DNA from: Mesorhizobium sp. NBSH29
Lineage (GTDB): Bacteria > Pseudomonadota > Alphaproteobacteria > Rhizobiales > Rhizobiaceae
NCBI RefSeq assembly: GCF_015500055.1
Contig: NZ_CP045492.1
Span: 1 to 64,000 of the forward strand
Direction: 5' to 3'
Length of the DNA: 64,000 nt
Under the pieces are notes generated by a model. The model was not told the DNA's origin. It was given only the letters and a program-made list of their open reading frames with translations, and searched no databases. The position numbers and the translations under genes are program-made. Below are positions 46,304 to 54,958 of this stretch, one piece after another. How positions within the stretch are numbered: the stretch's first letter is position 1; the number at the start of each line of letters is the position of its first letter.

Positions 46304-46929
46304 GGTGTTTCCCTGTTCTGGCCACCAAACCCGATCATGTCGTCAGATTTCTGGCGGCCCATTTCTTCTTCCCAATGCCGGCGGCAGAGCGAAACATATA
46401 CATCCTTGCCGATGGCAACTTGCGCGCCATGGCGCGCGACCTTGCCATCGGGGCCAAGCCTCACCACCATAGTGGCCTTGCGACCACACCTGCAAATAGT
46501 GCGTACCTCGCGCAACTCGTCGGCAACAGCAAGCAGAGCCTGCGATCCGGGAAACAGTTTGCCACGAAAGTCGGTTCGCAGCCCATAGCACATGACAGGA
46601 ATTCCCAGTCGGTCGGCCACGCGTGCCAGCTGCCACACCTGCTCTTCTTCCAAAAACTGCGCCTCGTCTACGAACACGCAATGCAGATGGGTATGGCAAT
46701 GATGCTCGCCAATGCGTGCGAAGAGGTCATCGCCCTCGCGAAACAGCTCCGCATCCGCTTCCAGCCCGATACGCGACGTGATCGCGCCGGTATCGTTCGT
46801 TTTGCGATAATGGCCAGCCACTAACAGCATGGTCGCCATGCCGCGCTCGCGGTAATTGTAGGAAGCTTGCAAAAGCATGGTGGTTTTGCCGGCATTCATT
46901 GTCGCATAGTGGAAATAGAGCTTCGCCAT
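46300..46929 (-). CDS. tdk: thymidine kinase
   Basis: This salvage enzyme phosphorylates thymidine to dTMP. It has 209 aa and is of the type II (TK1-like) family: P-loop MNAGKTTMLL near residue 11, VFVDEAQFL near 85 and a Zn-binding Cys/His set (ICRCGRK and SLCRRH). The start ATG 46929 gives the usual N-terminus AKLYFHYATMNAGKT. The frame opens upstream but without homology. Its stop overlaps the acidic-protein gene, so it is coupled to the uncharacterised cluster. Confidence 0.95.
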   Translation of the reverse strand: MAKLYFHYATMNAGKTTMLLQASYNYRERGMATMLLVAGHYRKTNDTGAITSRIGLEADAELFREGDDLFARIGEHHCHTHLHCVFVDEAQFLEEEQVWQLARVADRLGIPVMCYGLRTDFRGKLFPGSQALLAVADELREVRTICRCGRKATMVVRLGPDGKVARHGAQVAIGKDVYVSLCRRHWEEEMGRQKSDDMIGFGGQNRETP

Positions 46930-47145
46930 GGCGCCTGTCTTACTCAAACCCTTGTCAGCCGGGGAGTCCCATTGCGCATCACATCCACCGAAAAGAGCGG
47001 CTTGTCGTTCCGAAACCACGTTTCGACGCGTCCAGAAAGGTCATGGCGCTTGAATACGCAACAGAATGATGTTTGGCTTGAACAAATCCGGCGCCGTAAA
47101 CAGCAGTGCTGAGCCAAACAAGAATTCCAAATGGGAGCAGATACA

Positions 47146-48081
47146 ATGTCACCACTAAAAACAATCGCGGGAGCACTTGGACTCACCGTCGTTCTTTCTT
47201 CCGGTGTGGCCTTTGCGGGCGATGCCGACAGTTGCAGGAAAGTCCGGCTCTCCGACGTAGGCTGGACGGACATCCAGGCTACCACCGGAGTAGCGTCTGT
47301 TCTGTTGACTGCACTCGGCTATCAGCCAGACGTGATCCAACTGTCCGTCCCGGTCACCTATGCATCGCTGAAGAACAAGGACCTGGACGTATTCTTGGGC
47401 AACTGGATGCCGTCGATGACCAATGATATCAAGGAATACACCGCTGATGGCTCTGTTGAGACAGTCAGCCAGAACCTTGAAGGCGCTGGCTATGGCCTGG
47501 TCGTCCCGACCTACGTTGCTGAGGGCGGCGTCAAATCGCTGAGCGACCTTGGGAAGTTCAAAGACAAGTTCAACGGGAAGATCTATGGCATCGAGGCTGG
47601 CAACGACGGCAACCGCATCATCCTCGACATGATTTCGAAACCTGAAAACAAGCTAGAAGGCTTTCAGCTAGTAGAATCGTCCGAGGCCGGCATGCTGACG
47701 CAAGCCGAGCAGATGATGAAATCCAACGAATGGGTTGCCTTTCTCGGATGGACGCCGCACCCGGTGATGGGTGAGATGAAGATCGTGTATCTCGATGGAA
47801 TGGGCGATTCCGGTTTTGGGGCTGCGACCGTACACACCAATGTCCGCAAGGGTTATGTGGCTGAATGCCCTAATGCAGGAAAATTCATCTCAAACCTCAA
47901 ATTCACGCTGTCGATGGAAAATGAGATGATGGACGCCATCCTCAAAGGCGGCAACGCAGATACAGTGGCTTCGGACTGGCTCAAGAAGAACCCGGATGCG
48001 GTCACGCCCTGGCTGGACGGCGTTACCACTTTCGACGGTGGCGATGCTGCCGCCGCAGTAAAGGCAGCGCTCGCCGGTTGA
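47146..48081 (+). CDS. choX: choline/betaine ABC transporter substrate-binding protein
   Basis: This is the periplasmic solute-binding protein of a choline-type ABC importer, 311 aa. A signal peptide spans about residues 1-24. The mature part begins with a Cys-containing DADSCRKVRLSDVGWTDIQA and includes the FLGNWMPSM segment, both typical of ChoX/ProX. I chose ATG 47146 with GGGAG 8 bases upstream. It is followed by permease and ATPase genes, as in Sinorhizobium choXWV. Exact substrate (choline, acetylcholine or betaine) is by homology. Confidence 0.9.
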   Translation: MSPLKTIAGALGLTVVLSSGVAFAGDADSCRKVRLSDVGWTDIQATTGVASVLLTALGYQPDVIQLSVPVTYASLKNKDLDVFLGNWMPSMTNDIKEYTADGSVETVSQNLEGAGYGLVVPTYVAEGGVKSLSDLGKFKDKFNGKIYGIEAGNDGNRIILDMISKPENKLEGFQLVESSEAGMLTQAEQMMKSNEWVAFLGWTPHPVMGEMKIVYLDGMGDSGFGAATVHTNVRKGYVAECPNAGKFISNLKFTLSMENEMMDAILKGGNADTVASDWLKKNPDAVTPWLDGVTTFDGGDAAAAVKAALAG

Positions 48082-48112
48082 GGTTTGGCTTTTCCCGGAT
48101 AGTTGAGCAAAC

Positions 48113-48133
48113 GGGGCGGCAGCCAGCCGCCCC
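48113..48133 (+). promoter_or_regulatory. stem-loop between choX and choW
   Basis: A perfect 8-bp GC-rich stem (48113-48120 with 48126-48133) with a 5-base loop lies 31 bases after the choX stop and is followed only by TTAAG. Such hairpins after binding-protein genes often protect the upstream mRNA, giving more binding protein than permease. That role is inferred. Confidence 0.7.
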
Positions 48134-48149
48134 TTAAGATTGAGGGAAC

Positions 48150-49004
48150 ATGGATCCTTTTTCGGCTTTTTTTGCCTCCTGGAAGATTCCTGTCGGCGCC
48201 TGGGGCAAGGCGTTCTTTGAATTCCTTACCGATAATTTCAACGCGTTTTTCCGCGGTATTTCCGGTGGACTCAATGTCTTTTTAGATGGGACTGTCGATG
48301 GCCTTCTGGTGCTTCCACCTGTGGTGCTGATCTTGCTGCTGGCACTGTTCGCTTGGTATCTGCAGAAGTCGAAAGGGTTGGCCATTGGTGTGGCGCTAGG
48401 CCTGCTGTTCATTCTCAATCAGGGCCTATGGAAACAGACGGTGGAGACGCTTGTGCTGGTCGTAGCTGCTGCCAGCGCATCCATGGCGATTGGGGTGCCG
48501 CTCGGTATTTGGGCGGCTCACAATGAACGAATCTACAAAGTGATGCTGCCGGTACTCGATTTGATGCAGACACTACCTACCTTCGTCTACCTCATCCCGG
48601 TCCTGACGCTGTTTGGCCTCGGCAATGCGCCTGGCCTCATCGTCACCATCATTTTCGTTATCCCGACTGCCGTGCGCCTTACCCATCTGGGTGTAACGTC
48701 CGTACCCACATCCATCATCGAAGCGGGTGAAGCGTTCGGTGCCACCAAAAGACAGCTTTTGTGGAAGATCGAATTGCCCGCGGCCCTACCCACCATCATG
48801 GCGGGCCTCACGCAGTCCATAATGCTGTCCCTCTCCATGGTCGTGTTTGCCGCGCTGATCGGCGCTGGCGGCCTCGGCACGGAAATCAATCGGGCACTTG
48901 GCTCACGCCGCATCGATCTCGGTCTTGAAGCTGGCCTCGCCATCGTCATCCTGGCAATCGTGCTCGACCGCATGACGCGCATCGGCGTCGGAGAAAAGAA
49001 ATGA
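48150..49004 (+). CDS. choW: choline/betaine ABC transporter permease
   Basis: This is the membrane subunit of the choline-type importer, 284 aa, with about six to seven helices. The EAA-type cytoplasmic loop is visible as EAGEAFGATKRQLLWKIELP near residue 191. The N-terminus has an extra amphipathic region before the first helix, as in ProW-like permeases. It overlaps choV by 4 bases (ATGA), so these two are coupled. Confidence 0.92.
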   Translation: MDPFSAFFASWKIPVGAWGKAFFEFLTDNFNAFFRGISGGLNVFLDGTVDGLLVLPPVVLILLLALFAWYLQKSKGLAIGVALGLLFILNQGLWKQTVETLVLVVAAASASMAIGVPLGIWAAHNERIYKVMLPVLDLMQTLPTFVYLIPVLTLFGLGNAPGLIVTIIFVIPTAVRLTHLGVTSVPTSIIEAGEAFGATKRQLLWKIELPAALPTIMAGLTQSIMLSLSMVVFAALIGAGGLGTEINRALGSRRIDLGLEAGLAIVILAIVLDRMTRIGVGEKK

Positions 49005-50182
49005 GCATCGCCGTCGATTTCAAGAATGTCGACATCATCTTCGGTGATGACCCGACAGAAGCACTGGCCATGGTCGACGCTGGTGCGGACCGTTCAGAAA
49101 TTCTTTCCAAGACCGGCAACGTGCTCGGCTGTGCCGGCGCCAGTCTGGCGGTAAATCACGGCGAGATCTCTGTCTTGATGGGCCTCTCCGGTTCGGGAAA
49201 ATCCACGCTGCTTCGTGCCGTGAACGGCCTCAACAAGGTGACGCGTGGTGAGGTGATTGTAAACGACGGCGAATGGTCCGCCGATGTTGTCTCGTGCAGC
49301 GAGCAGGAGCTGCGAAAAATCCGCCGCGAATGCGTCGCCATGGTGTTCCAGCAGTTCGGCCTTTTACCCTGGCGAACGGTCGAGGAAAATGTCGGCCTTG
49401 GTCTTGAACTCTCCGGGGTCCCTGAACGGGAGCGTCGCGAGCGCGTCGCCCGGCAACTCGAACTCGTGAACCTGGGACAGTGGGCGAAAAAATACGCCCA
49501 TGAGCTCTCCGGCGGCATGCAGCAGCGTGTCGGCCTTGCCCGCGCTTTCGCCACGGAAGCGCCGATCCTTTTGATGGACGAGCCGTTTTCCGCCCTCGAT
49601 CCGCTGATCCGAACAAAACTTCAGGACGAGTTGCTGCAACTGCAGGAGCAGTTGAAGAAAACCATTGTCTTTGTCAGCCACGACCTCGAAGAAGCCCTGA
49701 AGATAGGCAGCCATATTACCATCATGGAAGGCGGCCACATCGTCCAGACAGGCGCGCCAGAAGACATCGTTCTGCGTCCGGCCAACGATTACGTGCGTGA
49801 TTTCATCGCCAACGTGAACCCGCTCTCGGTTCTCACCGCGTGGAACGTCATGCGCGATCGCCGCGATCTGGAGGGCGCTGGACGGGGTGGCTGGCTATGG
49901 CTGGACCGGCGCAACACTACGCGCTTCAAGATAGACAAGAATAATCTTGTGATTGCTGCTGAGCGCAACGAAAGACCAGCAGTCTGGACCTCCTGTGACG
50001 ACGTCGACACCCCGCGAGACGAGCCCATCGTGTTCTGGGCTAAACCCGGAACACCACTCAAGACGGTGATGCTAGCCATGCACCGATCCCAGACGGCCCC
50101 CGTTGCGATCTTTGATGAACAATCCCGCTTCATGGGCTCGATAGGTGTGCGCGACGTCCTGAGCGCGGTGCTCCGTCGCTGA
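49001..50182 (+). CDS. choV: choline/betaine ABC transporter ATP-binding protein
   Basis: This is the ATPase of the importer, 393 aa, longer than a plain ABC ATPase because it has a C-terminal regulatory part like ProV/OpuAA (CBS-like, from about 280). Walker A is GLSGSGKST near residue 62, the signature LSGGMQQRVGLAR and Walker B ILLMDEPFSALD follow. It ends the choXWV operon; a separate SDR gene starts 138 bases later. Confidence 0.93.
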   Translation: MSIAVDFKNVDIIFGDDPTEALAMVDAGADRSEILSKTGNVLGCAGASLAVNHGEISVLMGLSGSGKSTLLRAVNGLNKVTRGEVIVNDGEWSADVVSCSEQELRKIRRECVAMVFQQFGLLPWRTVEENVGLGLELSGVPERERRERVARQLELVNLGQWAKKYAHELSGGMQQRVGLARAFATEAPILLMDEPFSALDPLIRTKLQDELLQLQEQLKKTIVFVSHDLEEALKIGSHITIMEGGHIVQTGAPEDIVLRPANDYVRDFIANVNPLSVLTAWNVMRDRRDLEGAGRGGWLWLDRRNTTRFKIDKNNLVIAAERNERPAVWTSCDDVDTPRDEPIVFWAKPGTPLKTVMLAMHRSQTAPVAIFDEQSRFMGSIGVRDVLSAVLRR

Positions 50183-50320
50183 GGTGGCGTGCGCAGGACG
50201 CCAAGCGATCGAATAGACCTCGGCTGCCTGCCTTTGCCATCTTCCATCTCCGGCATCCATGCGCTAACGCGATTCACGTCAACGAACAGATACCACCACG
50301 GCAATACGGAGAACGACCTT

Positions 50321-51082
50321 ATGAACCCGTCTGGACACATCGCAATTGTAACCGGCGGCGGCTCAGGCCTGGGCGAAGCAACAGCGCGGGCACTTGCTGC
50401 GAAAGGCGCCAGGGTTGCTATTCTCGACATCGGCATGGATCGCGCAGAAGCGGTCGCTGCTGACATCGGCGGTATCGCTGTAAAATGCGACGTTTCATCC
50501 GCGCAGAGCGGAGAGGCTGCAGTTGCCGATGTTGCAAAGCGCCTCGGCGAACCACGCATCCTGGTCAACTGTGCCGGCATTGCGATCGGCATCAAGACAT
50601 TGAGCAAGGACGGGCCGCACCCCCTCGACGCATACCGCAAGGTAGTCGAGGTCAATCTGATCGGCACATTCAACATGATAAGGCTGGTCGCCGACCGTAC
50701 CCAGAACCTCGATCCGATGGAAAGTGGAGAGCGCGGCGTCATCATCAACACCGCGAGCGTCGCCGCTTATGACGGCCAGATCGGTCAGGCTGCCTACGCT
50801 TCGTCTAAAGGCGGGATTGTCGGAATGACGCTGCCAGTTGCGCGCGACCTCGCTCGCTCAGGCATCCGTGTTGTCACCATCGCGCCCGGAATCTTCAAAA
50901 CTCCCATGCTGATGGGCATGCCGCAGGAGGTGCAGGATTCCCTCGGCGCATCGGTGCCCTTCCCTTCGCGGTTGGGTGAACCATCCGAATATGGCGCCCT
51001 CGCCGTCCATGTCATCGAGAACCAGATGCTGAACGGCGAGACCATCCGGCTAGATGGCGCGATCAGAATGGCTCCGAGATAG
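50321..51082 (+). CDS. SDR family oxidoreductase
   Basis: This short-chain dehydrogenase, 253 aa, has the NAD(P)-binding [13 protein letters not shown] at about residues 10-22, the NCAG motif near 86 and the catalytic Ser-Tyr-Lys in [20 protein letters not shown]. The overall pattern is close to type 2 3-hydroxyacyl-CoA dehydrogenases (HSD17B10-like), so a fatty or branched-chain acyl-CoA substrate is plausible. I used ATG 50321; the upstream extension is not conserved-looking. Confidence 0.9.
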   Translation: MNPSGHIAIVTGGGSGLGEATARALAAKGARVAILDIGMDRAEAVAADIGGIAVKCDVSSAQSGEAAVADVAKRLGEPRILVNCAGIAIGIKTLSKDGPHPLDAYRKVVEVNLIGTFNMIRLVADRTQNLDPMESGERGVIINTASVAAYDGQIGQAAYASSKGGIVGMTLPVARDLARSGIRVVTIAPGIFKTPMLMGMPQEVQDSLGASVPFPSRLGEPSEYGALAVHVIENQMLNGETIRLDGAIRMAPR

Positions 51083-51576
51083 GGCAAGCGTCCATCACTT
51101 CTGACTCGGTGGATTTGATCTATACTCGCGCTCCACGGACATGAGAAGCTTGCAGGCTAACGCCGATCACGATTAGTCGTCGTAGCCAGTTAACAGATCC
51201 GCAGAACGATATTTTTTTACAACCAATTGCAACTGAGAGAATATGCTGATTCGCGAGCGCAACGCAGGATCCGCCACCTTATTTGAAAACCTCCGGGCAA
51301 CTTTCTGTGGACGTCGACGAGTCCCTTTGCAGTCATTTGGCATATCGATATTCAAACCAAGAAACTGTTTTTAAACGGATTCTTCAATGTCAGGTTTCGT
51401 GATCACTCGCCTCTCTCGTACACAAATTCGAAAGCATAATGCTCCCCCTCCCTTGCCCTTTACGCAAAGTCAGGTAGGTTGCGGTGTATTCACGCTAGTG
51501 AATATATGTCGCCAATTTCTCTCCCTGCGCTATTGCCCCCTAGCGCCAGGATAAACCCTAAAACTCGGGGGATTCA
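51083..51576. other. AT-richer intergenic region before the NolR-like gene
   Basis: No convincing gene lies in these 494 bases. A perfect 7-bp dyad at 51487-51504 is described separately. The region is richer in A and T than its neighbours and likely holds the promoter of the ArsR-type gene at 51577. Confidence 0.55.
51487..51504. promoter_or_regulatory. inverted repeat upstream of NolR-like gene
   Basis: The sequence TATTCAC-GCTA-GTGAATA is a perfect 7-bp dyad. It contains ATTC-N8-GAAT, a pattern I recall for the ArsR-type sulfide sensor SqrR. It lies 72 bases before the regulator gene and could be its own operator. Confidence 0.45.
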
Positions 51577-51927
51577 ATGATTTCCACCAAGCTAGTTCGA
51601 AATGTCGACAGGGCTGCTGAGTTCTTGACGTTGCTTGGCAACAGCAAACGTTTGTTGATCGTGAGCTACTTATTGGACGGTGAACTTTCGGTAGGCGCCA
51701 TCGCCGATCGAGTGTCGCTCAGCCAATCCGCTCTCTCCCAGCATCTCGCGAAACTGCGCAGTTGCAATTTGGTCGAAACAAGACGCGACCGGCAAATGAT
51801 TTACTACAGCTGCAAATCCGTCGCCGTACGCCGTCTGTTTCTTACACTCGACGACATCTACGGAGAGTCAGGTGAATCAGAGTCCACAGAGCTACCATTA
51901 CCTTCGCTTGCCGCTGCGGGCACTTGA
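51577..51927 (+). CDS. ArsR-type regulator, NolR-like
   Basis: This 116-aa winged-helix protein is close in pattern to rhizobial NolR: AAEFLTLLGNSKRLLIVSYL, then LSQSALSQHLAKLRSCNLVE as recognition helix region, then TRRDRQMIYYSC and a LDDIYGE tail. Cys residues occur only at about 63 and 79, so it lacks the usual ArsR metal-binding CVC and the Cys set of SqrR. NolR regulates nodulation and symbiotic genes in Sinorhizobium; free-living relatives also carry such genes. No target is visible here. Confidence 0.88.
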   Translation: MISTKLVRNVDRAAEFLTLLGNSKRLLIVSYLLDGELSVGAIADRVSLSQSALSQHLAKLRSCNLVETRRDRQMIYYSCKSVAVRRLFLTLDDIYGESGESESTELPLPSLAAAGT

Positions 51928-51976
51928 CTGCATTTAGTTGAAACTTCATTGGTTCCATTTGAGAGTCGTTGGTCCA

Positions 51977-52843
51977 ATGCAGATTTGTCACATTGACGAT
52001 CCGAACGATCCGCGGATTGCAGCATACCATAAAATTCGGGAACGCGATCTGACTGGAAGGGATGGACTATTTGTTGCCGAGGGAAAAGTCGTTCTCAACG
52101 TTTTGTTTTCTGCCAAACGGTTCGATGTAGAATCAGTTCTGATACTTGAAAATCGTCTCGACGGCGTCCGCGCGGCACTGTATCAGTCCACCAGCAACCT
52201 TCCTGTCTACACAGCTTCTGCTAACGTGATGGACCAGATTACTGGTTTCCACGTACATCGCGGAGTTCTCGCCGTCGGTCGAAAACGCGTGGCCGATGGA
52301 GTTTCAGAGGTTTTGGAGGCTCTTGCAACCGAAGCATTGATTGTTGTCCTCGTTGGCATCTCTAACCATGACAACATGGGCGCAATCTTCCGCAACGCGG
52401 CAGCGTTCGGTGCAGACGCGGTCTTGCTCGACGAAACGTCATGCGACCCGCTCTACCGGAAATCTATTCGGGTATCGGTTGGCGCAGTTCTGAGAGTGCC
52501 GTTCGCCGTCGGTGGGACTGCTTCTGAAATTATGAATACGCTCACACATCTCGGGTTCGAGCAGTTTGCTCTTTCGCCTGCGGGCACAACAGACATTCGT
52601 GACATCCGCCGCAGCAATCGAACAGCCCTATATCTCGGCACCGAAGGTGAGGGCCTGCCACCGACGTTGATGGCTCAATTGAAAACCGCACGCATTGAGA
52701 TGGCGCCGGGCTTCGATAGCCTCAACGTGGCAGCTGCTTCAGCAATAGCGCTACACCACTTTCAGCAGAGCGACACGCAGATTGCTGACCTTAAGTACTC
52801 GAGGCAGCTTTCTGGAGCGCGCGCACCCGCTCGGCAAGACTGA
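51977..52843 (+). CDS. TrmH/SpoU family RNA 2'-O-methyltransferase
   Basis: This 288-aa enzyme has an N-terminal RNA-binding substrate domain (FVAEGKVVLNVL near residue 33) and a SPOUT methyltransferase domain with NMGAIFRNAAAFGADAVLLD, LGTEGEGLPP and DSLNVAAASAIALHHF. The target, rRNA or tRNA, is unclear. I chose ATG 51977; homology begins with ICHIDDPNDPRIAAY. The last 53 bases overlap the convergent coiled-coil gene. Confidence 0.9.
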   Translation: MQICHIDDPNDPRIAAYHKIRERDLTGRDGLFVAEGKVVLNVLFSAKRFDVESVLILENRLDGVRAALYQSTSNLPVYTASANVMDQITGFHVHRGVLAVGRKRVADGVSEVLEALATEALIVVLVGISNHDNMGAIFRNAAAFGADAVLLDETSCDPLYRKSIRVSVGAVLRVPFAVGGTASEIMNTLTHLGFEQFALSPAGTTDIRDIRRSNRTALYLGTEGEGLPPTLMAQLKTARIEMAPGFDSLNVAAASAIALHHFQQSDTQIADLKYSRQLSGARAPARQD

Positions 52844-53942
52844 GAGTCGAGCCAGGGGCATTTCCGGGAAGAGCTGGCCGCGTCGCCAGCGTTTTTTTAA
52901 TTGGCGAATTGGGGTCGTCAAGGTTCGCAGCCAGTTTCACGACTTGAGCAGCCAATTGATGGATCTCTTCGCGCAGCGCAGCACCACCAAAAGCGATCGG
53001 GGGGGGGCTTGCGTCCGCAGCATTTTGAGCCCTCAATTTTTTATTCTCGCGGGTCAACGCCGTAAGTCGAACCTCCAAGCGGTCGCGCTCTGCCGCTTGT
53101 CTGTTGACATCGAGTTCGCCCGGCGACCCAGCGAGTGCGACACGCGAACGGCCAGGTGCTTCTGCGAAGGGTACGGCGTTTGCACGTTCCTGCCTAAGTT
53201 GAGCCAGTTCCCGCTCGCGCCGCTCCAGCTTCTCTTCCCTATCCGTCAGCTTTGACAGCATCTTCTCAATCTTTTTCTCTAGGTCGGCCACCCGCTTGGT
53301 CTGCGTTTTCAGTGCATATAAATGGTGCTCAGTCGTATCGTCAGAGATGCGCAGTTTGTCTTCAATCTCGCGTACGGCAGCGCGCAGGCGTGAGTTATCC
53401 GTCGACATTCTTTCGATTTCTGACTCTCGGCCCGCAATCTCAATCTGTCGCCCACTCGAAATAAGACTGACCTCTTCATGCGCCTTGGCGAGATGGTGCA
53501 GTTCCTCATTTTTTTGCTCGATCAGATCTTCGGCCGCGCCAAGTTGACTAGATAGATGGCTTACCTGGCCGCTACGCTCGTCAAGATCAGCCTTCAACTC
53601 GGCAGTTTGTGCCTCCAGTTTCCCGATCGATTGAACCTTGGTGGCCATCTCTACGCCCAGCCGCTTGATTTCCTCACGGCTCCGGCTGACCTCTACCATC
53701 TGAGCGTTGGATTTTTCCTTCAGCGATTTTGCCGTGATTTCAAGCCGCCGCACTGACAATGCCGCTTCTGCTCGCGCTTTATCCGTTAGCGCCTGGATCT
53801 CGTCCAACGACAATGGCATTGACGCTATGATTTTCTTGCGCGTCAGAGCGCCGGAGCGATCGAGCACTACCGGCACGATGACAAGCGCCACAAAGCCCGC
53901 ACACAAAGCGCCGAGTACGAAAAAAAGCAACGACTGGATCAC
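52791..53942 (-). CDS. membrane-anchored coiled-coil protein with poly-C tract
   Basis: This 383-aa protein begins with one membrane helix (about 4-27), then a long coiled coil from about 60 to 330 (repeated Glu, Lys, Arg and Leu heptads). No enzyme motif or family is recognised. A run of nine C residues in the coding strand (52999-53007) encodes SPPP near residue 313; slippage there would change the last 70 or so residues. The 3' end overlaps the convergent methyltransferase by 53 bases. Confidence 0.78.
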   Translation of the reverse strand: MIQSLLFFVLGALCAGFVALVIVPVVLDRSGALTRKKIIASMPLSLDEIQALTDKARAEAALSVRRLEITAKSLKEKSNAQMVEVSRSREEIKRLGVEMATKVQSIGKLEAQTAELKADLDERSGQVSHLSSQLGAAEDLIEQKNEELHHLAKAHEEVSLISSGRQIEIAGRESEIERMSTDNSRLRAAVREIEDKLRISDDTTEHHLYALKTQTKRVADLEKKIEKMLSKLTDREEKLERRERELAQLRQERANAVPFAEAPGRSRVALAGSPGELDVNRQAAERDRLEVRLTALTRENKKLRAQNAADASPPPIAFGGAALREEIHQLAAQVVKLAANLDDPNSPIKKTLATRPALPGNAPGSTLSLAERVRALQKAASST

Positions 53943-54046
53943 CTGCGATCACCTGCTCCGAGGACTTATCCCGATCAACAACAAGTTGCTTCGCCCGCTA
54001 CACCCTTTCGAGTCAAGTCGATGCAGTTCAGTAGCGAGATGACCGT

Positions 54047-54628
54047 TCAGAACGGGTTCCAGGTCGGCCCCTGTGTCAGTTTCAGATAGCCGATATTCAC
54101 ACCAAGCCGCGCGCCGACACCAGTTCGGATTGGAACCAGAAGCATATTCCCGTTCTTAAGCACGTTAAATCCGAGCCCTGCCACGACATACGCAGATCCG
54201 GAAACGCCGACGAAGCGCCGATACAAATTGCTGGTATCGTCGAGATTATAAACCAGGATCATGGTTCGCGACCCCTGACCACCAAAATCCCACCCAAGCG
54301 ATGGACCTTGCCAAAACACGTTATGGTCACCCGCATTCTTGGTGTAGAGCTTGCCCTCGCCATAGGTGAGCCCACCCACCAGCGCGCCCGAACCCTCTTC
54401 TCCCAAGACATATCCGTTTGGCAGCCCATAAGAGGAAAAAGCTTTTTCCACCACAGTCGCCAAGCCACCCGAGGTAGCGCCAAAGAAAGAATGACCGGTA
54501 TTGACTATTTCCTGTGCCGTGTAGCCGTCGGCCCTGCTCGCAGATGACAAACAAACCATAGCCATGAGCGCCGCAGCCAGCGCCGCGAATATCCGGATCA
54601 AGCTCCGGGTGTAGAATCTGGGATACAT
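54047..54628 (-). CDS. DUF1134 (SYLF-like) exported protein
   Basis: This 193-aa protein matches DUF1134. A signal peptide spans about residues 1-33. The conserved parts include FFGATSGGLATVVEKAF, NGYVLGEEGSGALVGGLTYG and the C-terminal GARLGVNIGYLKLTQGPTWN. The family is related to lipid-binding SYLF proteins, but function is not established. ATG 54628 has GGAG 8 bases upstream. It is divergent from chpT, with 330 bases between. Confidence 0.88.
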   Translation of the reverse strand: MYPRFYTRSLIRIFAALAAALMAMVCLSSASRADGYTAQEIVNTGHSFFGATSGGLATVVEKAFSSYGLPNGYVLGEEGSGALVGGLTYGEGKLYTKNAGDHNVFWQGPSLGWDFGGQGSRTMILVYNLDDTSNLYRRFVGVSGSAYVVAGLGFNVLKNGNMLLVPIRTGVGARLGVNIGYLKLTQGPTWNPF

Positions 54629-54958
54629 GTTCCAATCTCCGTATGGGAGCACGTTCTGCTGATGCCTCTGCCGATCTAAACTCTTGCGGTTTCTTGATTC
54701 GGTACAATTCGAGGCTATGCCGCAATCCTTTTTCAACCATTAAATTCCGCCACTATGATGGCAGACCAAAGGGAATGACAGCGGGCACAATTGGCTCGAA
54801 ATGCTCTGGGGGGGTCATTTCTGCATTATATATAACGCTTTTCTTGAAGCTGGCGCACACGCTGTGTATCCAGTTTGCAGGTGCGAACAGATATGATTCG
54901 CTAGGCGGCAGGGCGGTTGCCAACGCGGCAATGCTGCAATTTTTGCGAGGACAAATTT
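54629..54958. other. divergent intergenic region before chpT
   Basis: These 330 bases hold the promoters of the DUF1134 gene and chpT. A GANTC methylation site occurs at 54895-54899, 60 bases before chpT. No further gene is supported. Confidence 0.5.

Noticed and set aside
51577-51927. ArsR-type protein called as SqrR/BigR because of the ATTC-N8-GAAT dyad
   Set aside because: The protein pattern is closer to NolR and the Cys residues are in different places.
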